A DNA stretch of 64,000 bases, from NCBI RefSeq assembly GCF_001447385.1, contig NZ_LLWQ01000154.1:93522-157521 (forward strand), written 5' to 3'. The DNA is from Paracoccus sp. MKU1 (GTDB lineage: Bacteria; Pseudomonadota; Alphaproteobacteria; Rhodobacterales; Rhodobacteraceae). A program made the translations under genes and the position numbers. Of this stretch, positions 42,231 to 51,827 are shown piece after piece; within the stretch, counting starts at the first letter, position 1, and the number at the start of each line of letters is the position of its first letter. The notes below the pieces were generated by a model that was given only the letters and a program-made list of their open reading frames with translations, did not search any database and was not told the DNA's origin.

Positions 42231-42695
42231 ATGACCGAGACGATCTATAGCGGCCTCAAGCAGCTGGGCGGCGCCACCGTGCTGCCCGAAAGCCCCGACA
42301 AGGCCGAGCTGGAGCGGGTGCGGAACCCGCAGGCCGACGTGTCCTACAACGTGCGCTTCACCGCGCCCGAGTTCACCTCGCTCTGCCCGATGACCGGGCA
42401 GCCGGATTTCGCGCATCTGGTCATCGACTATGTGCCGGGCGATTGGCTGGTCGAATCGAAATCGCTGAAGCTTTACCTTGGAAGCTTTCGGAATAACGGC
42501 GCTTTTCACGAGGATTGCACCGTCTCGATCGGCCGGCGGCTGGCAGGGTTCCTTGCGCCGCGCTGGCTGCGCATCGGCGGCTACTGGTATCCGCGCGGCG
42601 GCATGCCCATCGACGTCTTCTGGCAGACCGGACCCATCCCCGAGGGGGTCTGGATCCCCGATCAGGGCGTGCCGCCCTATCGCGGCCGCGGGTGA
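42231..42695 (+). CDS. queF: NADPH-dependent preQ0 reductase QueF (short form)
   Basis: 154 residues, the type-I length. It reduces the nitrile of preQ0 to the amine preQ1, the very ligand of the upstream riboswitch. The catalytic Cys is in [12 protein letters not shown], and the family motif [20 protein letters not shown] binds NADPH. GGAGGG precedes the ATG by a few bases. It is the last gene of queCDEF. Confidence 0.96.
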   Translation: MTETIYSGLKQLGGATVLPESPDKAELERVRNPQADVSYNVRFTAPEFTSLCPMTGQPDFAHLVIDYVPGDWLVESKSLKLYLGSFRNNGAFHEDCTVSIGRRLAGFLAPRWLRIGGYWYPRGGMPIDVFWQTGPIPEGVWIPDQGVPPYRGRG

Positions 42696-42758
42696 ACCTG
42701 CCCCGGCAAGAACCTATCAGTCGGCGCGGTCCCGGGTATCGGGCCGCGCCGATTTCGC

Positions 42759-42812
42759 TTGACAGCCCCGTTGCGAGTATGTGAGCATTTGCCCATCGTA
42801 TTAGCAAATGCT
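42759..42812 (+). promoter_or_regulatory. Candidate promoter and operator of the polyol operon
   Basis: A TTGACA (42759-42764) suggests a -35 element; no clear -10 follows at 17 bases. A perfect 9-bp inverted repeat, AGCATTTGC (42784-42792) and GCAAATGCT (42804-42812) with 11 bases between, lies where a repressor or activator would act. The SorC-family gene at 50599 is the likely binder, by context. It ends 24 bases before the smoE start. Confidence 0.5.
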
Positions 42813-42835
42813 GATCCGCAGGGGAGGACAATCGA

Positions 42836-44143
42836 ATGAGCATGATGCTGCGCGGCCTGATGGGGGCCTGCGCCATGACGGCGCTGGCGGCGCCCGCCTT
42901 GGCCGAGACGCTGACCATTGCCACCGTGAACAACGGCGACATGATCCGCATGCAGAAGATGACCAAGCCGTTCACCGATGCGAACCCGGACATCCAGCTG
43001 GAATGGGTCACGCTGGAGGAGAACGTGCTGCGCCAGCGCGTCACCACCGACATCGCCACCAAGGGCGGGCAATACGACATCGTGACGGTCGGCAATTACG
43101 AGGTGCCGATCTGGGCCAGGCAGGGCTGGCTCCTGGCGCTCGAGGACATGGGTGCGGATTACGACGCCGCCGACATCCTGCCGCCCATCGCCGAGGGGCT
43201 GTCGCTGGACGGCAAGCTTTACGCCGCGCCCTTCTATGGCGAATCCGCGATGATCATGTATCGCACCGATCTGATGGAAAAGGCCGGGCTGGAGATGCCC
43301 GAGCGCCCGACCTGGGACTTCATCTATGACGCGGCGCGCAAGATGACCGACAAGTCGGCCGAGGTCTATGGCATCTGCCTGCGCGGCAAGGCCGGCTGGG
43401 GCGAGAACATGGCCTTCCTGACCTCGATGGGCGCAAGCTACGGCGCGCCCTGGTTCGACATGGAATGGAAGCCGCAATTCTCGGGCGAGGCCTGGAAGAA
43501 GGCGCTGACCGATTACGTCGCGATCATGAACGAGGCCGGCCCGCCCGGCGCCTCGTCGAACGGCTTCAACGAGAACCTGGCGCTGTTCCAGACCGGCAAA
43601 TGCGGCATGTGGATCGACGCAACCGTGGCGGCGAGCTTCGTGTCGAACCCCAAGGATTCGACCGTGGCCGACAAGGTCGGCTATGCGCTGGCCCCCGAGG
43701 GCGAGAAGCCGCAGATGTGGCTTTGGGCCTGGACGCTGGCGATCCCGTCCTCGACCGACGCGCCGGATGCCGCGAAGAAGTTCGTCGCCTGGGCGACCTC
43801 CAAGGCCTATACCGAGCAGGTCGCGGCGGAAGAGGGCTGGGCGAATGTGCCGCCCGGCACCCGGACCTCGCTTTACGAGAACCCGGCCTATCTGGAGGCC
43901 GCGCCCTTCGCCAAGCCGACGCTGGACAGCATCATGTCGGCCGATCTGAAGAACCCGACCACCGTCGAGGTGCCCTATATCGGCACGCAATGGGTGGGCA
44001 TCCCCGAGTTCCAGGCGCTTGGCACCGCGGTCGGCCAGCAGTTCTCGGCCGCCCTGGCCGGGCAGGCCAGCGTCGATCAGGCGCTACAGATGGCCCAGCA
44101 GATCGCCGAGCGCGAAATGGCCAGGGCCGGCTATCCCAAGTGA
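42836..44143 (+). CDS. smoE: Polyol (sorbitol/mannitol) ABC binding protein SmoE
   Basis: 435 residues with a signal peptide ending near LAAPALAE. The mature protein is a family-1 solute-binding protein with LTIATVNNGDMIRMQKM at the start, seen in alphaproteobacterial sorbitol/mannitol systems. AAPFYGESAMIMYRTDLME and PSSTDAPDAAKKFVAWATS are further landmarks. GGGGAGGA precedes the ATG. Genes for permeases, ATPase and mannitol dehydrogenase follow, supporting the hexitol assignment. Confidence 0.9.
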   Translation: MSMMLRGLMGACAMTALAAPALAETLTIATVNNGDMIRMQKMTKPFTDANPDIQLEWVTLEENVLRQRVTTDIATKGGQYDIVTVGNYEVPIWARQGWLLALEDMGADYDAADILPPIAEGLSLDGKLYAAPFYGESAMIMYRTDLMEKAGLEMPERPTWDFIYDAARKMTDKSAEVYGICLRGKAGWGENMAFLTSMGASYGAPWFDMEWKPQFSGEAWKKALTDYVAIMNEAGPPGASSNGFNENLALFQTGKCGMWIDATVAASFVSNPKDSTVADKVGYALAPEGEKPQMWLWAWTLAIPSSTDAPDAAKKFVAWATSKAYTEQVAAEEGWANVPPGTRTSLYENPAYLEAAPFAKPTLDSIMSADLKNPTTVEVPYIGTQWVGIPEFQALGTAVGQQFSAALAGQASVDQALQMAQQIAEREMARAGYPK

Positions 44144-44172
44144 CGGCCGGTCTGGCCTGACGGTCCCGAACC

Positions 44173-44196
44173 GGGCGGGGGGCGGCGAGCCCGCCC
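44173..44196 (+). other. Stem-loop between smoE and smoF
   Basis: A 7-bp GC stem (44173-44179 with 44190-44196) with a 10-base loop lies 29 bases after the smoE stop. As in the ugp operon, it probably favours the binding-protein message over the permeases. No U tract. Confidence 0.45.
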
Positions 44197-44240
44197 CTGC
44201 CGCAATCCGAACCCTCATCGCTCGCGTGGGAGGCGCGCCG

Positions 44241-45110
44241 ATGGCTACCCGACATCAGAAAACACTCGCGCGGCTGATGGTCGCGCCCTCGGTCCTGCTG
44301 CTTCTGGGCTGGATGATCGTGCCGCTGGCCATGACGCTGTGGTTCAGCTTCCAGAGCTACAACCTGCTCTCGCCCGGCATGGAACAGTTCATCGGCTGGA
44401 CCAACTACAAGTATTTCCTGTCCGATCCCGCCTTCTGGACCGCGATGCAGAACACGCTGCTGCTGGTCGGGGGCGTGCTGGTCATCACCGTGGGCGGCGG
44501 CATCCTGCTGGCGCTGCTGCTGGACCAGCCCATGTTCGGCCAGGGCGTGGTGCGCATCATGGTGATCGCGCCCTTCTTCATCATGCCGACCGTTTCGGCG
44601 CTGGTGTGGAAGAACATGTTCATGAACCCGGTGAACGGGCTGTTCGCCTGGCTCGCCAAGGCGGTGGGCGCGCAGCCCATCGACTTCCTGGCGCAATATC
44701 CGCTGATGTCGATCATCCTGATCGTCGCCTGGCAATGGCTGCCCTTCGCGACGCTGATCCTGCTGACCGCGCTGCAATCCCTGGACAGCGAGCAGATGGA
44801 GGCGGCCGAGATGGACGGGGCCGGCACCTGGGCCAAGTTCACCCATCTGATCCTGCCGCACCTGTCGCGCGCCATCACCGTGGTGATCCTGATCGAGACG
44901 ATCTTCCTGCTCTCGGTCTTTGCCGAGATCCTGGTCACCACCAATGGCGGCCCCGGCTATCAGTCCACCAACCTGACCTATCTGGTCTATAGCCAGGCGC
45001 TCTTGCAATTCGACGTGGGCGGCGCCTCTGCCGGGGGCATCATCGCCGTCATCCTTGCCAATATCGTCGCGATCTTCCTGATGCGGATGATCGGCAAGAC
45101 GCTGGAGTAA
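44241..45110 (+). CDS. smoF: Polyol ABC permease SmoF
   Basis: 289 residues, six membrane helices, starting with a short charged N-terminus and LMVAPSVLLLLGWMIVPLAM. The loop that contacts the ATPase is EAAEMDGAGTWAKFTHLILP. TTNGGPGYQSTNLTYLVY is typical of the SmoF/MtlF type. GGGAGG precedes the ATG at 44241; earlier in-frame codons overlap smoE and are not used. Confidence 0.92.
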   Translation: MATRHQKTLARLMVAPSVLLLLGWMIVPLAMTLWFSFQSYNLLSPGMEQFIGWTNYKYFLSDPAFWTAMQNTLLLVGGVLVITVGGGILLALLLDQPMFGQGVVRIMVIAPFFIMPTVSALVWKNMFMNPVNGLFAWLAKAVGAQPIDFLAQYPLMSIILIVAWQWLPFATLILLTALQSLDSEQMEAAEMDGAGTWAKFTHLILPHLSRAITVVILIETIFLLSVFAEILVTTNGGPGYQSTNLTYLVYSQALLQFDVGGASAGGIIAVILANIVAIFLMRMIGKTLE

Positions 45111-45115
45111 GAACC

Positions 45116-45946
45116 ATGGCCCGCAAGATTTCCGATACCCGCCGCTGGGGCTTCACCATCCTGGCCTGGGGCGTGGCGTTCCTGATCTTCTTTCCGATCC
45201 TCTGGACGATCCTGACCAGCTTCAAGTCCGAGGCCGATGCCATAGCATCCCCGCCGAAGTTCCTGTTCTTCGACTGGACGACCCAGAACTATGCCGAGGT
45301 GCAGTCCCGCTCGCCCTATTTCCGGCATTTCATGAACTCGGTCATCATCTCGGTCGGCTCGACGCTCTTGGGCCTCTTGATCGCCATCCCGGCCGCCTGG
45401 TCGATGGCCTTCCAGCCGGCCAAGCGCACCAAGGATCTGCTGATGTGGATGCTCTCCACCAAGATGATGCCGGCGGCCGGGGTGCTGATCCCGATGTATC
45501 TGCTGTTCCGCAGCTGGGGGCTTCTCGACACCCGCTTCGGCATCACCGTCGTCCTGATGCTGATCAACCTGCCGATCATCACCTGGATGCTCTATACCTA
45601 TTTCCGCGAGATCCCCTCCGAGATCCTCGAGGCGGCGCGGATGGACGGGGCGAGCCTCAAGAACGAGATCCTGCATGTGCTGACGCCGATGGCGGTGCCC
45701 GGCATCGCCTCGACGCTGCTCCTGAACGTCATCCTGGCCTGGAACGAGGCGTTCTGGACGCTGAACCTGACCACGTCCAAGGCGGCACCGCTGACGACCT
45801 TCATCGCCAGCTATTCCTCGCCCGAAGGGCTGTTCTACGCGAAACTCTCGGCGGCGAGCACCATGGCCATCGCCCCGATCCTGATCCTCGGCTGGTTCAG
45901 CCAGAAGCAACTCGTGCGCGGCCTGACCTTCGGCGCGGTGAAGTGA
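45116..45946 (+). CDS. smoG: Polyol ABC permease SmoG
   Basis: 276 residues, six helices. The loop EAARMDGASLKNEILHVLTP and the segment MWMLSTKMMPAAGVLIPMYL are typical of the second permease of sorbitol/mannitol importers. It begins 5 bases after smoF, in the middle of the smoEFGK operon. The conserved C-terminus ends in FSQKQLVRGLTFGAVK. Confidence 0.92.
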   Translation: MARKISDTRRWGFTILAWGVAFLIFFPILWTILTSFKSEADAIASPPKFLFFDWTTQNYAEVQSRSPYFRHFMNSVIISVGSTLLGLLIAIPAAWSMAFQPAKRTKDLLMWMLSTKMMPAAGVLIPMYLLFRSWGLLDTRFGITVVLMLINLPIITWMLYTYFREIPSEILEAARMDGASLKNEILHVLTPMAVPGIASTLLLNVILAWNEAFWTLNLTTSKAAPLTTFIASYSSPEGLFYAKLSAASTMAIAPILILGWFSQKQLVRGLTFGAVK

Positions 45947-45955
45947 GGTAACACG

Positions 45956-46954
<999 letters not shown>

Positions 46955-47019
46955 CGGCAGCCCCATCGGGGTCGCCGCCGCGGCCCCATCCTCACAGATC
47001 AGAACCGGGATGAATTCGG

Positions 47020-48483
47020 ATGGACAGGCTTTCCAACCAGACCCTCGACCGCCTCGGCCAGCCGGTGCCGGGCTATGACCGCGCCGCCCTACGCCCCGGC
47101 ATCCTGCATTTCGGCGTCGGCAATTTCTTCCGCGCCCATCAGGCCGCCTATCTGGACCGGCTGATGAACATGGGGCTGGCGCAGGACTTCGCCATCATCG
47201 GCGCCGGCGTCATGCCGGGCGACGCGCGGATGCGCGACACGCTGGCGGCGCAGGACTATCTTTACACGCTGGTCGAGCAATCGGCCGAACGCTCGGATGC
47301 CCGGGTGCTGGGGCCGATCGTGGACTATATCGCGCCGGGCGATCCCGCGCGGGTCGTCGCCACGCTGGCCGATCCGGCGATCCGCATCGTGGCGCTGACC
47401 ATCACCGAGGGCGGCTATTTCATCGACGCCGCCACCGGGCATTTCGACAGGGCGCATCCCGCGATCGCCGCCGATGCGGCCAGCCCCGACGCGCCGCGGA
47501 CCGTGTTCGGGCTGATCGTCGCGGGGCTGAAGGCGCGCCGGGCGGCGGGCCATGCGCCCTTCACCGTCATGTGCTGCGACAACATTCCGCATAACGGCAA
47601 GGTCACCTGCGAGGCGGTGGCCGGCACCGCGCGGTTGTCGGACCCGGAACTGGCCGACTGGATCCTGGCAAATGTCGCCTTTCCGAACGCCATGGTGGAC
47701 CGCATCACCCCCGCCACCAGCGACCGCGAGCGGCGCATGGTGCGCGAGGATTTCGGCATCGCCGACGACGCCCCGGTCTTCTGCGAGGATTTCATCCAAT
47801 GGGTGCTCGAGGACAATTTTCCTGCCGGACGGCCGCCGCTGGAAAAGGCCGGCGTCGAATTCGTCGTCGACGTGACGCCATGGGAGCTGATGAAGATCCG
47901 CATCCTGAACGGCGGCCATGCGGTGATCGCCTATCCGGCCGGGCTGCTCGATATCCATTTCGTGCATGAAGCGATGCAGGACGCCCAGGTCCGTGCCTTC
48001 CTGGAAAAGATCGAGGCCGACGAGATCATCCCCGCCGTGCCGCCGGTGCCCGGCACCGACCTTGGCGCCTATTTCGCCAAGGTGGCCGAACGCTGCGCCA
48101 ATCCCAAGATCGGCGACACGGTGCGCCGGCTTTGCCTGGACGGCTCGAACCGGCAGCCGAAATTCATTGTCCCGACCATCGCGCACCGGCTGGAACGCGG
48201 GTTGCCCGTGGACGGGCTGGCGCTGGAATCGGCGCTCTGGTGCCGCTATTGCGCCGGGACCACCGACAGCGGCGCGGTGATCGAGCCGAACGACCCGGAC
48301 TGGGACAAGCTGGTTCAGGTGGCGCAGGCGGCCCGGACCGATCCCGCGGCCTGGCTGGACATGGCCGAGATCTATGGCGCGACCGGCCGCGATCCGCGCT
48401 TTGCCGAGCCCTTTGCGCGCTGGCTGGCCATGCTGTGGGACAGGGGCACGCGCGCGACGCTCGACGCCTATCTCAAGGGCTAG
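47020..48483 (+). CDS. mtlK: Mannitol 2-dehydrogenase (polyol-specific long-chain DH)
   Basis: 487 residues, the usual length for the family. It oxidises mannitol to fructose with NAD. The N-terminal Rossmann start is ILHFGVGNFFRAHQAAYLD; the catalytic Lys and Asn are in KIRILNGGHA, and TPWELMK precedes them. MCCDNIPHNG is a further signature. Related enzymes act on D-arabinitol or altronate, so the exact hexitol is inferred from the SmoE-type importer. It is followed by a HAD phosphatase after 3 bases. Confidence 0.92.
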   Translation: MDRLSNQTLDRLGQPVPGYDRAALRPGILHFGVGNFFRAHQAAYLDRLMNMGLAQDFAIIGAGVMPGDARMRDTLAAQDYLYTLVEQSAERSDARVLGPIVDYIAPGDPARVVATLADPAIRIVALTITEGGYFIDAATGHFDRAHPAIAADAASPDAPRTVFGLIVAGLKARRAAGHAPFTVMCCDNIPHNGKVTCEAVAGTARLSDPELADWILANVAFPNAMVDRITPATSDRERRMVREDFGIADDAPVFCEDFIQWVLEDNFPAGRPPLEKAGVEFVVDVTPWELMKIRILNGGHAVIAYPAGLLDIHFVHEAMQDAQVRAFLEKIEADEIIPAVPPVPGTDLGAYFAKVAERCANPKIGDTVRRLCLDGSNRQPKFIVPTIAHRLERGLPVDGLALESALWCRYCAGTTDSGAVIEPNDPDWDKLVQVAQAARTDPAAWLDMAEIYGATGRDPRFAEPFARWLAMLWDRGTRATLDAYLKG

Positions 48484-48486
48484 GCA

Positions 48487-49143
48487 GTGGTGCGGGGGCT
48501 GATCTTCGACTGCGACGGCGTGCTGGTGGATTCCGAGCCCCTTGCCGTGGCCGAGATCGAGGCGCTCTTGCAAAGGCTGGGCGCGCCGATCCCCCGCGCC
48601 CGCATCTACGACGAGTTCCTCGGCTGCTCCTTCTCGACCATCATCGAGGCGGCAGAGGGGCAGGGCGTCGATCTGCGCCCGGCCGTGCCCGGCTATGCCG
48701 AGGCGCTGGCCCTGCGCTTTCGCCGCGAGCTGCGCCCGGTGCCGGGCATGGCCGAGACGGTGGCGCAGCTTTCCGGGCCGCGCGCCGTGGCCTCCTCCAG
48801 CGCGCCCGACCGGCTGCGGCTGTCCTTGTCGCTGACCGGGCTGGCGCCGCTGTTCGGCCCGCATGTCTATTCCGCGACGCAGGTGGCGCGCGGCAAGCCC
48901 GCGCCCGACCTGTTCCTGTTCACTGCCCGGCATTTGGGCATCGCGCCGGCTGATTGCGTGGTGATCGAGGACAGCCCGGCCGGATTGCGCGCCGCCCGCG
49001 CGGCGGGGATGCGGGTGATCGGCTTTCTGGGCGGCAGCCATGCCGCGCCCGCCCGCCTGGCCGAAAAGCTGGCGGCGCTGGCGCCCGACGCGCTGATTGA
49101 CCACGCCCGGGATTTGCCCAAGACTCTGGCCGGTCTGGGCTAG
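48487..49143 (+). CDS. HAD-family phosphatase (beta-phosphoglucomutase-like)
   Basis: 218 residues. The HAD motif I is [11 protein letters not shown] (nucleophile D8, acid D10), motif [12 protein letters not shown] and motif [14 protein letters not shown]. It starts with GTG at 48487, 7 bases after an AAGGG within mtlK; GTG at 48490 is an alternative. It probably removes phosphate from a sugar phosphate in polyol use, but the substrate cannot be read. Similar genes accompany sorbitol/mannitol loci in rhodobacters. Confidence 0.85.
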   Translation: MVRGLIFDCDGVLVDSEPLAVAEIEALLQRLGAPIPRARIYDEFLGCSFSTIIEAAEGQGVDLRPAVPGYAEALALRFRRELRPVPGMAETVAQLSGPRAVASSSAPDRLRLSLSLTGLAPLFGPHVYSATQVARGKPAPDLFLFTARHLGIAPADCVVIEDSPAGLRAARAAGMRVIGFLGGSHAAPARLAEKLAALAPDALIDHARDLPKTLAGLG

Positions 49144-49158
49144 GGAAGGGGAATCGGC

Positions 49159-50610
49159 GTGCTGATCGGGGCCGTGGATGTGGGCTCGGCCCGCGCGCGA
49201 GCGGGGCTCTTCACCCTCGACGGCCGACTTATCGCCCGTGCCAGCCGCGGCTTTGCCACCATCCCGGGGCCGGATCGCCAGGCCATGCACGATTTCGCCG
49301 AGATCTGGCAGGCCGTGGCCGATGCGCTGGCCGAGGCACGGCGGCAGGCGGGCGCGAGCCCGGCGCAGGTGGGCGCGCTGGCCTTCGACGCCACCTGCTC
49401 GCTGGCGGTCGAGGCGCCGGGCTTTGCCCCGGACGTGATCGCCTGGCACGACCATCGCGCCGTGGCCGAGGCGGCCGAACTCAGCCGCATCCCGCATGAG
49501 ATCGTCGCGCGGGCCGGGGGCTCGGTCTCGCCCGAGATGCAGACGCCGAAGCTTATGTGGCTCAAGCGCCATCGGCCCGAGGTCTGGGGGGCGCTGCAAG
49601 GGGTGCGCGACCTTTGCGACCAGCTGGCCTTTCGCGCCACCGGCATCGAGGCGCGCTCGCTTTGCGCGGCGGCGGCGAAATGGCCCTGGCAGCCCGACCG
49701 GGGCGGCTGGCAGGCGGACCTGCTGGACCGGGCCGGAATCGCCGATTTCCCGCGCCCCGGGCCGATCCTGCCGCCCGGCGCGCGCATCGGCCCGCTTTCT
49801 CCGCAGGGCGCGGCCGAGCTGGGGCTGGAGCCGGAAACGCTGGTCGCCGCCGGGCTGATCGACGCCTTCGCCGGGGCGCTTGGCGCGGAGCCGGACATGC
49901 CGGCGCTGATCGCCGGCACCTCGAACTGTGTCATGGCGACGGGGCTGGCGCCGCGCCCGGCGCTTTGGGGGCCCTATCCCGGCGCGATCCTGCCGGGCGA
50001 AAGCGTCAGCGAGGGCGGGCAATCCGCCACCGGTGCGCTGCTGGAGCGGGTGCGCGGGCTTTATCCGCAGCCGGTCAGCCATGACGTCATCCTGGCCCGC
50101 ATCGCCGCCGATCCCGAGCCGGAGCCGGACCTGCACGTGCTGCCCGACATCAAAGGCAGCCGCACGCCCTTTGCCGACCCGCTGATGCGCGGCGCGATCC
50201 AGGGCCTGACGCTGGAGCGCAGCGCCCAGGCCCTGGACGCGCTTTACTGGCGCGCGGCGGTGGGCATCGCGCTGGGGACGCGGCAGGTCATCGCGCATAT
50301 GGGGCTGGCGCCGGCGGCGCTGGCCATGGCCGGGGGGCAGGCGCGCTCGGCCCTGCTGCGCCAGCTTTATGCCGATGCGATCGGGGCCGATATCCATTGG
50401 CAGCCCCAGGACGCGGTGCTGCGGGGCACCGCCATCGCCGCCGCCGCGCCGCTCATGGGCGGGATCCGCGCGGCGCGGGCGCGTTTCGCAAGGCCGGTCG
50501 AGGTGACTCGCCCCGACCCAGCCGCGCGCGCCCGGCGCGAGCGGGACTGGCGCATCTTCCTGCGCATGCAAGAGCAGCGCGCCGAGATCGCCGCGATGTC
50601 AGCCCTCTAG
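49159..50610 (+). CDS. FGGY-family pentulose kinase
   Basis: 483 residues, sugar kinase of the ASKHA fold. The first phosphate motif is GAVDVGSARARAGLF, and WHDHRAVAEA with SPEMQTPKLMWLK marks the ribulokinase-like pentulose kinase branch. IAGTSNCVMATG and the C-terminal AMAGGQARSALLRQL are the adenosine motifs. It starts with GTG at 49159 behind AAGGGGA. Likely substrates are D-ribulose or D-xylulose arising from pentitols oxidised in the same pathway. Its 3' end overlaps that of the converging SorC gene by 12 bases. Confidence 0.87.
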   Translation: MLIGAVDVGSARARAGLFTLDGRLIARASRGFATIPGPDRQAMHDFAEIWQAVADALAEARRQAGASPAQVGALAFDATCSLAVEAPGFAPDVIAWHDHRAVAEAAELSRIPHEIVARAGGSVSPEMQTPKLMWLKRHRPEVWGALQGVRDLCDQLAFRATGIEARSLCAAAAKWPWQPDRGGWQADLLDRAGIADFPRPGPILPPGARIGPLSPQGAAELGLEPETLVAAGLIDAFAGALGAEPDMPALIAGTSNCVMATGLAPRPALWGPYPGAILPGESVSEGGQSATGALLERVRGLYPQPVSHDVILARIAADPEPEPDLHVLPDIKGSRTPFADPLMRGAIQGLTLERSAQALDALYWRAAVGIALGTRQVIAHMGLAPAALAMAGGQARSALLRQLYADAIGADIHWQPQDAVLRGTAIAAAAPLMGGIRAARARFARPVEVTRPDPAARARRERDWRIFLRMQEQRAEIAAMSAL

Positions 50611-51531
50611 CAGCGCCGCACCGGTCGCGGCATCGGTGATCAGCCCGCTGATCAGCCCGCCGCGCAGCGCGCCGCGGATCGCCGGCACCTTTTCCGCACC
50701 ATGGGCGGCGCCGATGACCAGCGTTGTCTCGCGCGGCGGGATCGGGGCCGAGGCCACGCGGTCGTTGCTGAGCCCCGGCACCAGCATGCCCTGCGCGTCA
50801 TAGGCCCAGCCGGTGATCTCGCCCACCGCGCCGACCGCAACCAGCGCGTCCAGCTCGGGTTGCGACAGGAACCCGTCCAGCATCAGCGGCGCGCCCGCGC
50901 CCAGCGTGCCGATGCCGACAAAAGCCACCGCCGCCTCGGCCGACATGCGGATCAGCCGCTCGATGCTGGGCTGACTGTTGACCGCCTGCCGCTCGCGCAT
51001 GCTGGGGGCGATGACCGGCAGCGGCAGGGGAAAGCTGCGTGCGCTGACCAGGTCCGAGAGCGTGAACAGCACGTTGTAATAGGCGGTCGAGCCGTCCGGC
51101 GCGATATTGCCGGTCAACGAGACGATGCGGTGCTGCGGGCAGTCGATATGCGGCAATTGCGCGATGGCGCTGCGCAGGGTGCGGCCGGTGCCGATGGCCA
51201 TGGTCATCGGCTCGGCGCGGCGCAGCCATTGCTCGATCACATCGGCCAGCATCAGGGCCACCCCCGCCTCGGGCGCGTCCGAGGGGGCGATCTGGCAGAA
51301 CGCCAGCCGGTATTTGCGCTGCAATTCGGCGGCAAGATCCATGCAATGGGCAAAGGGATGGTCGATGCGGATCTTGACGATGCCTTCGGCCATGGCCTGC
51401 GCGACCAGGCGCTGCGCGGTCTGGCGCGAGATGCCCATGATGCCCGCGATCTCGTCCTGGGTCTTGCCCGCGACATAGGAAAGCCACGCCGCCTTGGCCG
51501 CCTGCTCCAGTTTCCGGCCCTGGTTCGACAT
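50599..51531 (-). CDS. SorC/DeoR-family sugar-binding transcriptional regulator
   Basis: 310 residues. The N-terminal helix-turn-helix is KTQDEIAGIMGISRQTAQRLV; the C-terminal sugar-binding domain has AIGTGRTLRSAI and VGIGTLGAG. It should sense a phosphorylated polyol or sugar and control the smo operon, probably at the inverted repeat before smoE. The start at 51531 follows no strong ribosome site. It converges on the kinase and is divergent from the TonB receptor. Confidence 0.88.
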   Translation of the reverse strand: MSNQGRKLEQAAKAAWLSYVAGKTQDEIAGIMGISRQTAQRLVAQAMAEGIVKIRIDHPFAHCMDLAAELQRKYRLAFCQIAPSDAPEAGVALMLADVIEQWLRRAEPMTMAIGTGRTLRSAIAQLPHIDCPQHRIVSLTGNIAPDGSTAYYNVLFTLSDLVSARSFPLPLPVIAPSMRERQAVNSQPSIERLIRMSAEAAVAFVGIGTLGAGAPLMLDGFLSQPELDALVAVGAVGEITGWAYDAQGMLVPGLSNDRVASAPIPPRETTLVIGAAHGAEKVPAIRGALRGGLISGLITDAATGAALLEG

Positions 51532-51666
51532 GGGATGGCTTTTCCGTCTTTGGCTGGTTCGGGTCGCTTTTTTTGCCGTCCCTGTGTAGCTTGCCCGCGT
51601 CCCGGCTGTCCAGCGCGCACCCCGCGCGCCGGAGCTGCGGCAAAAGCGCCCGGCCAAAATATGACC

Positions 51667-51695
51667 TTCACATTCATGTTTAATTCACCTATGCA
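51667..51695 (+). promoter_or_regulatory. Candidate promoter of the TonB receptor gene
   Basis: TTCACA (51667-51672), a 17-base spacer and TATGCA (51690-51695) form a plausible sigma-70 type promoter, about 130 bases before the receptor start. The spacer is AT-rich, unlike its surroundings. The rest of the 296-base gap (51532-51827) shows no gene. Confidence 0.45.
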
Positions 51696-51784
51696 GGCGG
51701 GGTCATCTCGGCAGTCCCGGCGCGTCGTTTCCCGCCGCCGATATGCCGCCTCGCAAGCCATGTGCCAGCCGCCCCATTGCCACC

Positions 51785-51807
51785 CCCACGCCGCTTTTCC
51801 GCGTGGG
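51785..51807 (+). other. Leader hairpin before the TonB receptor
   Basis: CCCACGC (51785-51791) pairs with GCGTGGG (51801-51807) across a 9-base loop, ending just before the AAGGA ribosome site at 51814-51818. It could tune translation. I found no cobalamin or TPP riboswitch motifs around it. Confidence 0.35.
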
Positions 51808-51827
51808 AAGATGAAGGATGTGCCGCC

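Noticed and set aside
47089..50571. A 1160-codon open frame on the minus strand opposite mtlK, the HAD gene and the FGGY kinase
   Set aside because: It is antisense to three well-supported genes and its translation is low-complexity (R, A, G, H, Q rich), as expected for GC-rich shadow frames.
51700..51827. Cobalamin or TPP riboswitch in the leader of the TonB receptor
   Set aside because: Neither the B12 box nor the thi-box core was found; only a simple 7-bp hairpin is visible.
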